From the NCBI GenBank assembly GCA_965242845.1, contig CBDETC010000001.1, forward strand, positions 372,001 to 436,000: a stretch of 64,000 nt of DNA, given 5' to 3'. Below are positions 26,343 to 35,861 of this stretch, piece after piece. The translations under genes and the position numbers were made by a program. Every line of letters begins with the position of its first letter. The stretch's first letter is position 1. This stretch comes from RHLJ01 sp965242845 (GTDB lineage: Bacteria > Bacteroidota > Rhodothermia > Balneolales > Balneolaceae). Under the pieces are notes generated by a model that was not told the DNA's origin, did no database searches, and worked only from the letters and a program-made list of their open reading frames with translations.

Positions 26343-27059
26343 TCAATCCAGGTCTCTGTAAAGCTCAGACAACCTTTCTTCTCTCTTGAGAATACCGTCT
26401 TCCGTGTATTCTCCATTATCATAAATCAGGTTAAAATGATTAGCCGATTTCCACTCGATTTGTATAGGATCACTTTCAGGATCTGTGAACGTTTTTAGCA
26501 TTCCATCTATGATCTCATAGCGGGTAACAACGGTGGTATCCGAAAAGCCGACACTGATTTTAAGATCACCTTGCTTTTCAAACCCATACACAGTGTCCAG
26601 GATAGTCATATCAACAGATTCGGTATTTATCAGTACACCGTTTTCATAGAATCGGGTAGTAGAGGTTCTGTACTCCCAGTCTCCATAAATTTCTCCTAGT
26701 GCATTGTTAACGGTCACTACCTCTTGAATTTCATATTGTTTTCCTTCACTGGTTGCAACAGCTTTTATAGTGGTTGCACCATTAGGGTGATCTTCACTAT
26801 TAAACTCGAAATCATAGGGAGGTTTTTTAACCACTCCGATCTGTACATCATTTACAGTAACGACGATTTCTGAAACGTTGGTTAACTCTGAATTAAGGAC
26901 TTCGATTTTGATCACATTTGTACCAAAAACAAAACTCCCGCCTACAGGATTACTTATTTCGATTTCAGGTTCTTCGTAATTACTATCTGATGTTGTATTG
27001 CAAGCATATGCACTAAATACTAATGCGCTGCAGATAATGAATAGTTTATTAAACTTCAT
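26343..27059 (-). CDS. Lipoprotein with Ig-like domain and lipocalin-like C-terminus (unknown function)
   Basis: 238 residues. The lipoprotein signal is IICSALVFSAYAC (lipobox AYAC). Residues 33-118 look like a bacterial Ig-type beta-sandwich (IEISNPVGGSFVFGTNVIKIEV, PYDFEFNSEDHPNGATTIKAVA). The C-terminal about 110 residues (IYGDWEYRTSTTRFYENG onward) resemble the lipocalin-like stability domains common in Bacteroidota lipoproteins. It is likely anchored in the envelope. No catalytic motif is present. Confidence 0.7.
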   Translation of the reverse strand: MKFNKLFIICSALVFSAYACNTTSDSNYEEPEIEISNPVGGSFVFGTNVIKIEVLNSELTNVSEIVVTVNDVQIGVVKKPPYDFEFNSEDHPNGATTIKAVATSEGKQYEIQEVVTVNNALGEIYGDWEYRTSTTRFYENGVLINTESVDMTILDTVYGFEKQGDLKISVGFSDTTVVTRYEIIDGMLKTFTDPESDPIQIEWKSANHFNLIYDNGEYTEDGILKREERLSELYRDLD

Positions 27060-27232
27060 GTTTTCTCCTTGTTTATTGGTTTAAAGCCATTTTTTGGCGT
27101 TTTAAAAACGAACAAGGTTACGAAGCTTTTAGAGGTGCAGATGTAGACTTTAGGTGATCGTCATGCCGGTAAAAAGGTGAACATCACGTAATCACATCCT
27201 TTTTTGTGTGCTTAGAACGAAACTATTTCTCT

Positions 27233-27478
27233 CTATAGCTGCAGTTTCAAGAGTACCATCCATGGGATTACATTGAATAGAATAATGGACAGTTTATAAA
27301 AGGTAATGGCTTTGTAATGAATCACATTGAAATGCTCACGAGGCATTTCAAACCATTGGCTATGCATTTTGTATACAAAGCCGGGGAATGCCATAATCCA
27401 AACAGCCCACCAGGCAAGAATGGTGATATTGAAAATGCTGCACCACTTAAAAAATTCATAAAGCATTTCTATAGTCAT
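27233..27478 (-). CDS. Small membrane protein, DUF6868-like
   Basis: 81 residues with two transmembrane helices (FFKWCSIFNITILAWWAVWI and FYKLSIILFNVIPWMVLLKL). The central motif MHSQWFEMPREHFNVIHY matches my memory of the DUF6868 family of about 80-residue proteins. It has its own start 25 bases from a purine-rich stretch and no operon partner. Confidence 0.7.
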   Translation of the reverse strand: MTIEMLYEFFKWCSIFNITILAWWAVWIMAFPGFVYKMHSQWFEMPREHFNVIHYKAITFYKLSIILFNVIPWMVLLKLQL

Positions 27479-27566
27479 AAGTACCTCCTTATTTGTTAAA
27501 GGACACTTATGAGTTAAGAAAGAAGTGTGAAAATGGTGTGAAGTAATATGGAATTGTTAGAGCTAC

Positions 27567-28409
27567 TTAGCTCTCTTCTTTTTCTTCCTCTGATAGAATA
27601 AGGCTAGTAAATACTATTTCGTTTTTATTTTGGCTTTCAAAATCCGCATTATTCTTTATATATAGATCGATATTGTCAACCACACCTTTTTCAGTAGTAA
27701 GACTATAGATAATTCCTCCTACTGCACCAAATATCGAGCTGTTCTGTCGATATTTAATCTTGAGAGGAATTTTAAAGTGGTTCTCAAAAAGGGTAAGTGA
27801 ATCAATATTCATATAAAAACTACCCAGATAATTGGCCTTGTTTTCTAATACCATAAATTCATAGTTATCAAAAAAACTGGAATAGTCTGAGTCTCTATTT
27901 GTTCTTAATCTTGTGAAGTCGACTATCTGATATTTACCCGGTTCGATACAGTATGAAGTCTTAGAATCATTTCTAAATTTTATAAAGTTAGTTTCTTCAG
28001 TCTCTTTATTTCTAAGTAAAAACTGAAATTCCCTTGTTTTTAATTTTGGCTCTTTTTCCTTACCGATTAACATTTCTCCTTCACCATTAATCAGTTTTTC
28101 GACTTTCGATAACCTTATGATTGTCGGTTTAGGGTCATATGTAGGGCTTACTCTTCTTTGATCAAAGGTTAATGTACTATCGTTTATTTCGATTAATTCA
28201 CCAGACATTAACTCAGTATCTCTACCCATTGTTCGTACTTCGAGAAAAGAAATTCCATTTGCTGGCCATCTCTCCTTAATAAAAAGTTCTCCTTCTATCG
28301 TAGTCGAGCACCTTAATCCATCAAAATCATAATATTCTACAAGCTCCTTAGGAGCACATGATACTAAGAGAAATAACGCAGTTAACGGAATTATGAAGCA
28401 TTTGGGCAT
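27567..28409 (-). CDS. Lipoprotein of unknown function downstream of bioB
   Basis: The frame opens at 28445 inside bioB, but the Met at 28409 starts two bases after the bioB stop and gives a good lipoprotein signal (MPKCFIIPLTALFLLVSC, Cys18). 280 residues, with no recognised domain. Alternating hydrophobic patterns suggest beta structure, and a short glycine-rich hydrophobic stretch (IFGAVGGIIYSL) lies near residue 235. The C-terminus is acidic (SEEEKEES). Its role need not relate to biotin. Confidence 0.7.
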   Translation of the reverse strand: MPKCFIIPLTALFLLVSCAPKELVEYYDFDGLRCSTTIEGELFIKERWPANGISFLEVRTMGRDTELMSGELIEINDSTLTFDQRRVSPTYDPKPTIIRLSKVEKLINGEGEMLIGKEKEPKLKTREFQFLLRNKETEETNFIKFRNDSKTSYCIEPGKYQIVDFTRLRTNRDSDYSSFFDNYEFMVLENKANYLGSFYMNIDSLTLFENHFKIPLKIKYRQNSSIFGAVGGIIYSLTTEKGVVDNIDLYIKNNADFESQNKNEIVFTSLILSEEEKEES

Positions 28410-28410
28410 T

Positions 28411-29403
28411 TTATGCCATTTCAGGAATATGCTCCGGCTTGGCATCTTTATAAGCAGGGCGGGGCTTCAAGCCGAAAAGCTCGAACATATGCATGTCATC
28501 ATCAAGCTCATTGTTGTCGGTGGTAAGTAGTTTTTCACCAGTAAAGATGGAGTTTGCGCCAGCCATGAAGCAAAGAGCCTGCTCCTCAAAATTCATTCGT
28601 ACACGGCCTGCAGAAAGACGAACCATAGATTCTGGCATGATGATTCTAGCGGTAGCAATCATTCGAGCCATCTCCCAGCTAGGTACTTTTGGTTGGCCTT
28701 CCATAGGAGTTCCGTCAACAGCGATTAAGGCATTAACTGGAACAGATTCCGGATGAGTATCCAGGTTGGATAGAGTATGAAGTAAGCCGATTCGGTCTTC
28801 ATGGGTTTCTCCCATTCCAATAATACCACCAGAACATACTGAGATATTGTTATCCTGAACTCTTTTGATCGTATCTAGTCGATCTTCATAAGTACGGGTA
28901 GTGATGATCTTTTTGTAGAAGTCTTCGCTACTGTCCAGATTGTGGTTGTACGCATACAATCCCGCTTCCTTGAGTTTCTCTGCCTGATCATCGGTAAGCA
29001 TTCCAAGGGTTGCGCAAACTTCAAGGCCTAAATCGGCTACTTCTGTAACTACATCAAGCACCTGGTCAAAATCTTTGTTCTGTCGCGCGCTCCTCCAGGC
29101 TGCTCCCATACAGAAACGCGTGCTACCGGCCGCCTTAGCTCGCTCAGCAGCAGCCACAATCATTTCCTTAGGCATTAGCTTCTCGTTATTAACACCAGTA
29201 TTATAACGAGCTGATTGAGGACAATAAGAACAGTCCTCAGAACACCCACCAGTTTTTATCGAAAGCAATGTACAGACCTGGACTTCTCCGGTTTCGTGGA
29301 ACTCGCGATGAACCGTATGAGCACGGTAAATAAGTTCCATAAGAGGGGAGTGGTAAATTTCAGAGATTTCCTCAAGAGTCCAGTTATTTCTTACTTCGGT
29401 CAT
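28411..29403 (-). CDS. bioB: Biotin synthase
   Basis: 330 residues. The radical SAM motif CSEDCSYCPQSARYN carries C-x3-C-x2-C; further BioB residues include CMGAAWRSARQNKDFD, YAYNHNLDSSEDFY, CSGGIIGMGE and RLSAGRVRMN for the 2Fe-2S cluster. It inserts sulfur into dethiobiotin as the last step of biotin synthesis. No other bio genes are nearby. The 197-base upstream gap holds its promoter and that of the divergent OmpR-type regulator. Confidence 0.95.
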   Translation of the reverse strand: MTEVRNNWTLEEISEIYHSPLMELIYRAHTVHREFHETGEVQVCTLLSIKTGGCSEDCSYCPQSARYNTGVNNEKLMPKEMIVAAAERAKAAGSTRFCMGAAWRSARQNKDFDQVLDVVTEVADLGLEVCATLGMLTDDQAEKLKEAGLYAYNHNLDSSEDFYKKIITTRTYEDRLDTIKRVQDNNISVCSGGIIGMGETHEDRIGLLHTLSNLDTHPESVPVNALIAVDGTPMEGQPKVPSWEMARMIATARIIMPESMVRLSAGRVRMNFEEQALCFMAGANSIFTGEKLLTTDNNELDDDMHMFELFGLKPRPAYKDAKPEHIPEMA

Positions 29404-29600
29404 TGGTAGATGTGGATTTGTTTTGAACTGAAAGTAAGAGGATTCCCTTCAAATGCCAACGCCCAAAAACCATCTCCTTTTGGTGCTAAAGAGGATTTTC
29501 TTTCTAATGTTTATTAACTTTTCTTAATTAACGTATTGATCGGAAGCTCATAAATGCTTACGATTCAGGAATTATAACAGGATTTTTTAGGATTTAGCCA

Positions 29601-30272
29601 ATGAACATACTAGTTGTAGAAGACGATCCTTCGGTACGTACTCTGGTAAAAGCAGTCCTTGAGCATAATGGTAATACCGTTCAGGCCAAAGATACTGCCA
29701 CCTCTGGAGAACAAGCAGCAATTGAAGGTGACTTTGATATGATCATCCTGGATTTAGGGCTCCCGGATGGAGATGGCTACGAGGTTTGTAAGAATATCAG
29801 GGATAAAAATGTCAAGACTCCTGTTCTTATTCTCTCTGGAGAACAAGAAACAGATGTAAAGGTGAAATGCCTTAAAGTGGGAGCTGATGACTACCTCACA
29901 AAGCCATTCAATACTGAAGAACTTATTGCAAGAATGGAAGCTATTCAACGCCGGTCAGAATCTGGTGGTGATCAACTTCTCACTTGTGGTGAACTGAAAG
30001 TAGATCTTTTGAAAAGAGAATTTTCCATCAACAATGAGAAAGTTCAGCTCACGAATAATGAATTTAACCTGCTGGTTTACTTCTTGAAGAACAAAAATAA
30101 AATTGTTACTCAGGAAGAGCTTGCAGAAAAGGTTTGGGATATTCACTTTGATACTCAGACCAATTATATCAATGTGTATATCAGTTATTTAAGGAAAAAA
30201 ATCCGCGAATACTCTGAGACAGATTACATCGAGACCATCAGGAAAAAGGGATTTATGTTCCGTTGCGAATGA
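29601..30272 (+). CDS. OmpR/PhoB-family response regulator (orphan)
   Basis: 223 residues: a receiver domain (acidic pair D8/D9, phospho-acceptor D51 in MIILDLGLPDGDG, Lys in DDYLTKPFN) and a winged-helix DNA-binding domain (about 127-222, with LTNNEFNLLVYFLKN and ETIRKKGFMFRC). No histidine kinase is adjacent, so its cue is unknown. It is followed by a strong terminator. Confidence 0.93.
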   Translation: MNILVVEDDPSVRTLVKAVLEHNGNTVQAKDTATSGEQAAIEGDFDMIILDLGLPDGDGYEVCKNIRDKNVKTPVLILSGEQETDVKVKCLKVGADDYLTKPFNTEELIARMEAIQRRSESGGDQLLTCGELKVDLLKREFSINNEKVQLTNNEFNLLVYFLKNKNKIVTQEELAEKVWDIHFDTQTNYINVYISYLRKKIREYSETDYIETIRKKGFMFRCE

Positions 30273-30291
30273 TAGTAACCAGTATGATTTT

Positions 30292-30318
30292 TAAGCCCCG
30301 ATTTTATCGGGGCTTTTT
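30292..30318 (+). terminator. Rho-independent terminator after the OmpR-type regulator
   Basis: AAGCCCCGAT and ATCGGGGCTT make a perfect 10-bp stem with a 3-base TTT loop, followed by TTTTT. It ends 12 bases before the trmH start codon. Confidence 0.92.
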
Positions 30319-30329
30319 TGTTTATATCA

Positions 30330-31013
30330 ATGGATAAAGCGCACACAGAAAAACTCATCGACTACTTAAAGGAATTCACTACTGAATCGAGATGGGAAAC
30401 GATTCAGAAAGTTCTTTCCAAGAGGACATCCTACCTGACCGTAGTGCTGGAGGATTTGCATAAGTCACACAATGCAAATGCTGTATTAAGAAGCTGTGAT
30501 GGGTTTGGAATTCAGGATATTCACATTATTGAGAACCGAACCGAATTTGATACGGAAAGCACGGTATCCATTGGCGCTCATCAGTGGCTTACGCTTCACA
30601 AGTACAATCAGGAAAGTGCCGATAATGTAAAGGTCTGCTTTGATACTCTTAAAAACGATGGATATCAAATTATAGCCACTACTCCTCATGAACAGGACGT
30701 AAATCTGGATCAGCTTTCTATGAATAAAAAAGCAGCATTGGTTTTTGGCTCAGAGCGGGAGGGTATAAGTGATCGTGTCCGGGAGCTAGCTGATGGATTT
30801 GTAAAGATTCCGATGTATGGTTTCAGTGAAAGCTTCAACATTTCAGTTAGTGCGGCAATTTGCCTTTATGATCTGACCAACAAATTGAGGAGAGAAAAGG
30901 TGAGTTGGCAGCTTAATGAAGATTACAAAAGAGAGCTTGCCTTGCTTTGGCTTAAGAATACCATCAAAGCATCAGACAAGCTCATTCAAAAATTTGAAGA
31001 AGAGAATACCTAA
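30330..31013 (+). CDS. trmH: tRNA (guanosine-2'-O)-methyltransferase, TrmH/SpoU family
   Basis: The first in-frame ATG region (30318) overlaps the terminator; ATG at 30330 gives 227 residues beginning MDKAHTEKL. SPOUT motifs: NANAVLRSCDGFGI, LVFGSEREGIS and FSESFNISVSAAICLYDL, with a TrmH-like basic N-terminal helix pair (SKRTSYLTVVLEDLHKSHN). It 2'-O-methylates a guanosine (Gm18 in tRNA if truly TrmH). Other SpoU members modify rRNA, so the exact target is inferred from the TrmH-type N-terminus. Confidence 0.82.
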   Translation: MDKAHTEKLIDYLKEFTTESRWETIQKVLSKRTSYLTVVLEDLHKSHNANAVLRSCDGFGIQDIHIIENRTEFDTESTVSIGAHQWLTLHKYNQESADNVKVCFDTLKNDGYQIIATTPHEQDVNLDQLSMNKKAALVFGSEREGISDRVRELADGFVKIPMYGFSESFNISVSAAICLYDLTNKLRREKVSWQLNEDYKRELALLWLKNTIKASDKLIQKFEEENT

Positions 31014-31014
31014 C

Positions 31015-32397
31015 CTATCTCGGTAATTGCCATTCCAATTGAGCGGTACCATAAGCGAATACTGCCATAGTAGCTATACACTCGTTGAAGTCGTCGATAT
31101 TTAATTTATCAATTGTATCTGCATCCGTATGATGGTACCAGAAGTATTTCTCTCCATTCACTCGTAATCCCATTCCGGGCACTCCAGCTCTCATCAACGG
31201 TCCGATATCAGCGCCACCGCCGCCTTTAGTAACTTCACCAGATTCAATTTCTTTTAAGGGAAGGCCCATTGCTGTAAGAATCTCAAATGCTTCATCGCTA
31301 CCTGAAAAACCAAATCCTATGGGGTCAAAAACACCAGCATCCGATTCCATTGCTAGTACATGCTTATCCAACGACTTTTCATCTTCTTCCACCCACCGCT
31401 TGTATTCGTTAGCTCCGGCTAGTCCATTTTCTTCATTGGTCCATAGCACAACACGGATGGTTCGTTTAGGGGTGAGACCAAGCTTCTTGATCAGTCGAAG
31501 AGCTTCCCAGGCTGCTACACAGCCTCCGCCGTCATCCATCATACCAGTACCGACATCCCAGGAATCGATATGACCTCCTAGTACAATAATTTCATCAGGA
31601 AATTCTGAACCTTTGATTTCAGCAATTACATTTCTTGAGATAGCGTCCGGAAGATTTTCTGCTTCCATCTTTAGCGTTACTTCAAGTCTTTCTCCGCGAT
31701 CAGCTAGCCGTTGCATATGCTGAGCATCTTCAGTCGTAATTGCGGCATGTGGAATTTGAGGAATACCTTCCTGGTAACGCATCACTCCGGTATGGGGAGT
31801 TTGCATTGAATAAGGTGTTACTGATGCTATCATGCTTGCTACAGCACCATGCTTAGCAGCTTCTGGTGCTCCATTTACCCGGTAAGAAACAGTTTGACCG
31901 TAGGTGGTAAATTTCACGTTGAAGAGCACAATTTTTCCTTCTACTTCATCGCTTCGTTGTTGGAGCTCATCAAAACTATTTACTACGATTACTTCAGCAG
32001 TAATTCCCTCATCCGGGGTTCCAATACTCCCTCCAAGTCCAAGCATGGGAAGTTTTCTTTCAATAGGGGTGTTCAATGTTGCAGATTCTTTGCCACGAAC
32101 CCAGTGTGGTACAGTAACAGGCTGCGTCCAAACCCGATCGAAGCCATCATTTTTCATCTCTTCAACAATCCAGTCGATGGCATCTTCCAGTGTCTGTGAG
32201 CCGCTTAACCGTGGGCCATAGTAATCACCCAAGTAGTTTAGTCGCTCCCAGCCAAGCTCGTTTTCGATAGATGCCTTTATAAGGGCATCAGCTTCTTCAG
32301 TAAAAGAATTAGGGATAGGTGATTGAGCATGTAGATTTTTTCCAGATATGCTCAGAATGACTGTTAAAATAAATAAGAGATAGGCTGATTGTTTCAT
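31015..32397 (-). CDS. Secreted M28 metallopeptidase with PA domain (carboxypeptidase Q-like)
   Basis: 460 residues. A signal peptide (AYLLFILTVILSISGKNLHAQ) is followed by a cap/PA domain (about 120-250) and the M28 dinuclear-zinc domain: GGHIDSWDVGTGMMDDGGG (His, Asp), WTNEENGLAG (catalytic Glu pair), AMESDAG and WYHHTDADTIDK (final His). It is predicted to release amino acids from peptides in the periplasm or outside. It converges with trmH, the two stops abutting. Confidence 0.9.
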   Translation of the reverse strand: MKQSAYLLFILTVILSISGKNLHAQSPIPNSFTEEADALIKASIENELGWERLNYLGDYYGPRLSGSQTLEDAIDWIVEEMKNDGFDRVWTQPVTVPHWVRGKESATLNTPIERKLPMLGLGGSIGTPDEGITAEVIVVNSFDELQQRSDEVEGKIVLFNVKFTTYGQTVSYRVNGAPEAAKHGAVASMIASVTPYSMQTPHTGVMRYQEGIPQIPHAAITTEDAQHMQRLADRGERLEVTLKMEAENLPDAISRNVIAEIKGSEFPDEIIVLGGHIDSWDVGTGMMDDGGGCVAAWEALRLIKKLGLTPKRTIRVVLWTNEENGLAGANEYKRWVEEDEKSLDKHVLAMESDAGVFDPIGFGFSGSDEAFEILTAMGLPLKEIESGEVTKGGGGADIGPLMRAGVPGMGLRVNGEKYFWYHHTDADTIDKLNIDDFNECIATMAVFAYGTAQLEWQLPR

Positions 32398-32463
32398 GGC
32401 GTTAGTTTTGTTTAGCTAAAGAAATAAAAAAGAGAAGAGGAGAAATGAAAATTTTTGAAACAA

Positions 32464-32487
32464 AAAACCCCGATAAGTCGGGGTAAA
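32464..32487 (-). terminator. Rho-independent terminator after the M23 peptidase gene
   Basis: ACCCCGA and TCGGGGT form a stem around TAAG, flanked by A/T runs (AAAAA and TAAAAAA). It sits just downstream of the minus-strand stop at 32491. Confidence 0.85.
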
Positions 32488-32490
32488 AAA

Positions 32491-33465
32491 TTAATCCAGA
32501 GAATTTGCATTGGTGTCCGAAATCTGGCGGAACATCATGTACTCTTCGGGAGAGGTATCCGCAAATAGGTAGAGGAGCGGATCAACGGCAATTCCATTCA
32601 GGTGTACTTCATAATGAAGGTGTGGTCCTTCAACTAATCCGGAATTTCCTGATTTGGCTATTTCCTGCCCACGTTTAACCTGAGCACCTACTTTAATTCC
32701 ATTTCCATAAGCCGATAAGTGAGCATAGACAGTTTCGAATCCATATCCATGATCAATGATCACGATTCTACCCAGGTTACCCATTCTGCCTGCGTATTTG
32801 ATCGTTCCTTCACCAGTAGCATAAACCGGTGATCCGATATCTGCTCTAAAATCAATTCCATTATGAGGACGACTGTATTGGAGAATAGGGTGGAAGCGTA
32901 ATCCAAACCCGCTAATAAGTATACCATCAGCAGGTTTAATGGCTGGGATATGCTTTAGCTTTTCCCTGTTTTCGTTGTATTGGTTTTTGATTTCCTCAAA
33001 ACTGAGGTTTTGGATTCCAATTCGACGTTCTAAATTTTCTACCCGATCTGTAGTCCAGCTCAATAACTCTGCTGTCGATTGGCTATAAATATCGAATTCT
33101 TCATTAGGACTGGCTCCTCCGGTTCCTGCCTGGCGTTCTTCTGATGATATCTCATTAAGTCCCAAAATAGAACGATAGACATCATTATCTCTATCAGCTA
33201 ACTCTTCGAGGCTTTTGTCGAGTTCTATTAACGCACCTTTTGTTGATTCAAGCTGTTCACTTAGCGCTTCATTTTCTGCTTTAAGTGCAAGTTCGGCTGG
33301 AGTACCTATTTTGGTAGATAAGAGGATGATTCCAATACCCGCAAATACAATTCCTGTCAGAATCCAGATAGATAGGTTATAAACAACCTGCTCTTTGCGA
33401 TTGTAACTTATCGGAATAAATTCGCAAGATTTTTCGTCGTAGTAGTAATGATTTTCTAGAGACAT
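32491..33465 (-). CDS. M23-family peptidoglycan endopeptidase with N-terminal membrane anchor
   Basis: 324 residues: a short cytoplasmic part, one transmembrane helix (about 30-50, LSIWILTGIVFAGIGIILL), a coiled coil (about 62-105, ALSEQLESTKGALIELDKSL), a linker, and a LytM domain (about 185-300). The zinc motifs are FHPILQYSRPHNGIDF (H-x-n-D) and GPHLHYEVHLNG (H-x-H). It either cleaves peptidoglycan cross-bridges or, if inactive, activates amidases; the zinc residues are intact. It is the last gene of the xer-hpf-hprK run after a 75-base gap. Confidence 0.9.
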   Translation of the reverse strand: MSLENHYYYDEKSCEFIPISYNRKEQVVYNLSIWILTGIVFAGIGIILLSTKIGTPAELALKAENEALSEQLESTKGALIELDKSLEELADRDNDVYRSILGLNEISSEERQAGTGGASPNEEFDIYSQSTAELLSWTTDRVENLERRIGIQNLSFEEIKNQYNENREKLKHIPAIKPADGILISGFGLRFHPILQYSRPHNGIDFRADIGSPVYATGEGTIKYAGRMGNLGRIVIIDHGYGFETVYAHLSAYGNGIKVGAQVKRGQEIAKSGNSGLVEGPHLHYEVHLNGIAVDPLLYLFADTSPEEYMMFRQISDTNANSLD

Positions 33466-33540
33466 CTAAACAGTAACCTTCCAACGCGTAAAGGTAGCGA
33501 CTATAATTTCTTCATAAAAGAGTAACTATAAACTCTAATG

Positions 33541-34572
33541 TTACTCCATATCACCTTCAAAGTACTCAATAGCTCGTTTGATAGTTGAATCCTTTCCCTT
33601 TGTTTTTTCAGCAATACTGGATTGTATTCTACTCTGAAAAGCTTTAGCTGGATCATACCCGTAATGCTTTAGTAAATGATTCATCGCAATCACTTCTGCA
33701 ATTACTGTGATATTTTTACCAGGTGTTATGGGTAATTTTACATAAGGAATCTCCAGGTCAAGAATACTTACCGTATCATGATCGAGACCAGTTCGATTTA
33801 TGTCTTCTTCATCATCCCAAAGTGTTAATTCCATTACCACTTCGAGTCTTTTCTGATAACGGACAGATCGAATACCGAACATCGACATTACATCAATAAT
33901 CCCAAGTCCTCTAATTTCCATAAAGTGCTTGCTCATTTGAGTTGCAGATGCCATTAGTACACTACTTTTCTTCGTGAGCATTACCACATCATCCGCAACA
34001 AGTCGATGCCCTCTTTCAACAAGGTCGAGGGCTACTTCACTTTTTCCAATTCCAGATCGACCGGCTATTAAAATTCCAATTCCATATACATCAACCATGG
34101 CTCCATGAACCATGGTTTGAAGTGCGAATTGATCATCCAGGAAGTCCCTCAAAAGAAACATGAAGCGAGTGGTTTCATAGGGAGTCATGAAAATAGGGAT
34201 GCCTGCTTCTTCAGCGATTCCAAGTAAATAATCAGGAAGCATATTCCCATCAGTAAGAAAGATTACCGGGATTTGGTATTGAGTAATATTCCGAAAAGCT
34301 TCTTTTTGTTCTGCCTCTGAAAGGTTTTCAAGGTATTGCGTTTCCGTATTTCCAATAACCTGTATTCTATGGAATGTGAATAGTTTAAGATACCCGGCTA
34401 ATGCAAGTCCCGGGCGGGTAAGTTCAGGATCCGTTACATATCGATGATCTCCACAATCGCCAGCAGCACAAGCTACCAGGTTTATATGGACGCGTTCCTG
34501 AAGTCTTTTTACTAAATAAGTAACAGAGATTTTCTCTTTAATCGGAATGGCTGGTTGAGGGGAAAAAGGCAT
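33541..34572 (-). CDS. hprK: HPr kinase/phosphorylase
   Basis: 343 residues: an N-terminal HprK domain (1-130) and a C-terminal kinase domain with the Walker A loop GRSGIGKSEVAL, LVADDVVML, and the signature MEIRGLGIIDVMSMFG. It phosphorylates Ser46 of HPr or a homologue in response to metabolic state. No PTS genes are in the window. It is 6 bases after hpf, in the common hpf/hprK pairing. Confidence 0.93.
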   Translation of the reverse strand: MPFSPQPAIPIKEKISVTYLVKRLQERVHINLVACAAGDCGDHRYVTDPELTRPGLALAGYLKLFTFHRIQVIGNTETQYLENLSEAEQKEAFRNITQYQIPVIFLTDGNMLPDYLLGIAEEAGIPIFMTPYETTRFMFLLRDFLDDQFALQTMVHGAMVDVYGIGILIAGRSGIGKSEVALDLVERGHRLVADDVVMLTKKSSVLMASATQMSKHFMEIRGLGIIDVMSMFGIRSVRYQKRLEVVMELTLWDDEEDINRTGLDHDTVSILDLEIPYVKLPITPGKNITVIAEVIAMNHLLKHYGYDPAKAFQSRIQSSIAEKTKGKDSTIKRAIEYFEGDME

Positions 34573-34578
34573 AGTGTA

Positions 34579-34878
34579 TTAATGAGTGGAGAATTTTTTT
34601 TCTTTGTAGCGCTTTAGTTGTCGGGAAAGATTTTCTACCGCTGCAAGAACAGCTTGTTCATATTTCGGGGCTCTTTCTGAAGCAGTTAATACTTTGTTAG
34701 GTATTTGCAATACAATCTCAGCTTTTTGAGGATTGTCATTATCTGCGCTAGGCTCAAGAACTATACTACAACTGACAATGCGGTCGAAGAAATGCTTGAG
34801 TTTAGAAACTGAGTTCTCACAATGGTCTTTAAGTGCTGGACTTGCTTCGAAATGGCGTGCTGTAAATTGAATATTCAT
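34579..34878 (-). CDS. hpf: Ribosome hibernation-promoting factor, short form
   Basis: 99 residues with the S30AE fold: MNIQFTARHFEASPALKDHC, KLKHFFDRIVSCSIVLEP and the basic tail ENLSRQLKRYKEKKF. It binds the 30S decoding centre and promotes inactive ribosome dimers in stationary phase. Only the short domain is present, with no C-terminal dimerisation extension. It lies between the Xer gene (12 bases) and hprK. Confidence 0.92.
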   Translation of the reverse strand: MNIQFTARHFEASPALKDHCENSVSKLKHFFDRIVSCSIVLEPSADNDNPQKAEIVLQIPNKVLTASERAPKYEQAVLAAVENLSRQLKRYKEKKFSTH

Positions 34879-34890
34879 AGTATCTCCTAA

Positions 34891-35808
34891 TTAGTTTTTT
34901 GCTCTTGGATGTGCTTGTTCATATACATTCTTTAAACGTTCTACACTTGTATGTGTATACACCTGGGTTGCTGCTAAGTTCGCATGCCCCAAAAATTCCT
35001 TTATTAATCGTATGTCCGCTCCATTATCAAGCATATGAGTGGCAAAACTATGTCGTAAAACATGCGGGCTTTTCTGAGTAACCTCACTTTCTCGTTTCAA
35101 ATATTTCTCCACCATATAGCGAATTGAGCGATCATAGGCACGTTGCCCGCTTGCTGCCAAAAACAACGCTTTTTGTGCGTCTTCATCCGTTCTAGCATCA
35201 TAAAGTTCGGGACGTCTTTTGATAAATTTTTTAAGGATGGAAACGGCAGTTTGACCAAGGGGGACAATTCGTTCTTTATTTCCTTTACCCTGTACACTAA
35301 TCTGACCATTTCTTAAGTCCACGTCGGATAAGTTTAAGTCAACTAATTCACTTACCCGAATTCCGGTGCCATAGAATACTTCCAGTATAGCACGATCCTG
35401 AATGCGTCTTGCAGAATCTAATTCGATGTTTTCGAGCATCCTGGTCAAATCTTCAGGAGTTACTGTTTTTGGTAATACTTTATCTTTTTTAGGGACTACC
35501 AGAAGGTGAGCAGGATTCTTAGCTATAAATCCTCGTTTAAAAGAATATTTAAAAAAGGATCGAAGTGCAGCTACTTTTCTGGATATAGAGCTTTTAGAAA
35601 GACCTTCGTCCGATAGCTCTCCGAGCCAAAGTCTTATCGTCAGTCGGGTAATGGTTTTTATATCAACTTGCTCTTCATCTACTTCCGCTTGAGTAGCGCA
35701 AAATTGAAGGAAAGAGCCAAGATCGTTTTTGTAAGAGAGAATGGTGTGAGGGGAAGCATTACGTTCAACCTGCAGGTATTTCAGATATTTCTCTATTACA
35801 GATTTCAT
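34891..35808 (-). CDS. xerC: Tyrosine recombinase XerC/XerD
   Basis: 305 residues. A SAM-like N-terminal core-binding domain (1-90) is followed by the catalytic domain with Arg in GTGIRVSELVDL, Lys in QGKGNKERIVP, HVLRHSFATHML, GHANLAATQVYTH and the nucleophilic Tyr in the last motif. The length and motifs are those of the housekeeping Xer proteins that resolve chromosome dimers at dif. The window also contains two dif copies flanking a microvirus at 52867 and 57461; this recombinase is a likely catalyst of that integration. Whether it is XerC or XerD cannot be settled by eye. Confidence 0.88.
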   Translation of the reverse strand: MKSVIEKYLKYLQVERNASPHTILSYKNDLGSFLQFCATQAEVDEEQVDIKTITRLTIRLWLGELSDEGLSKSSISRKVAALRSFFKYSFKRGFIAKNPAHLLVVPKKDKVLPKTVTPEDLTRMLENIELDSARRIQDRAILEVFYGTGIRVSELVDLNLSDVDLRNGQISVQGKGNKERIVPLGQTAVSILKKFIKRRPELYDARTDEDAQKALFLAASGQRAYDRSIRYMVEKYLKRESEVTQKSPHVLRHSFATHMLDNGADIRLIKEFLGHANLAATQVYTHTSVERLKNVYEQAHPRAKN

Positions 35809-35861
35809 TGATTGAATATGTTTATCTATACAACAAAATGAAACAGTATAAATCCCAAAAT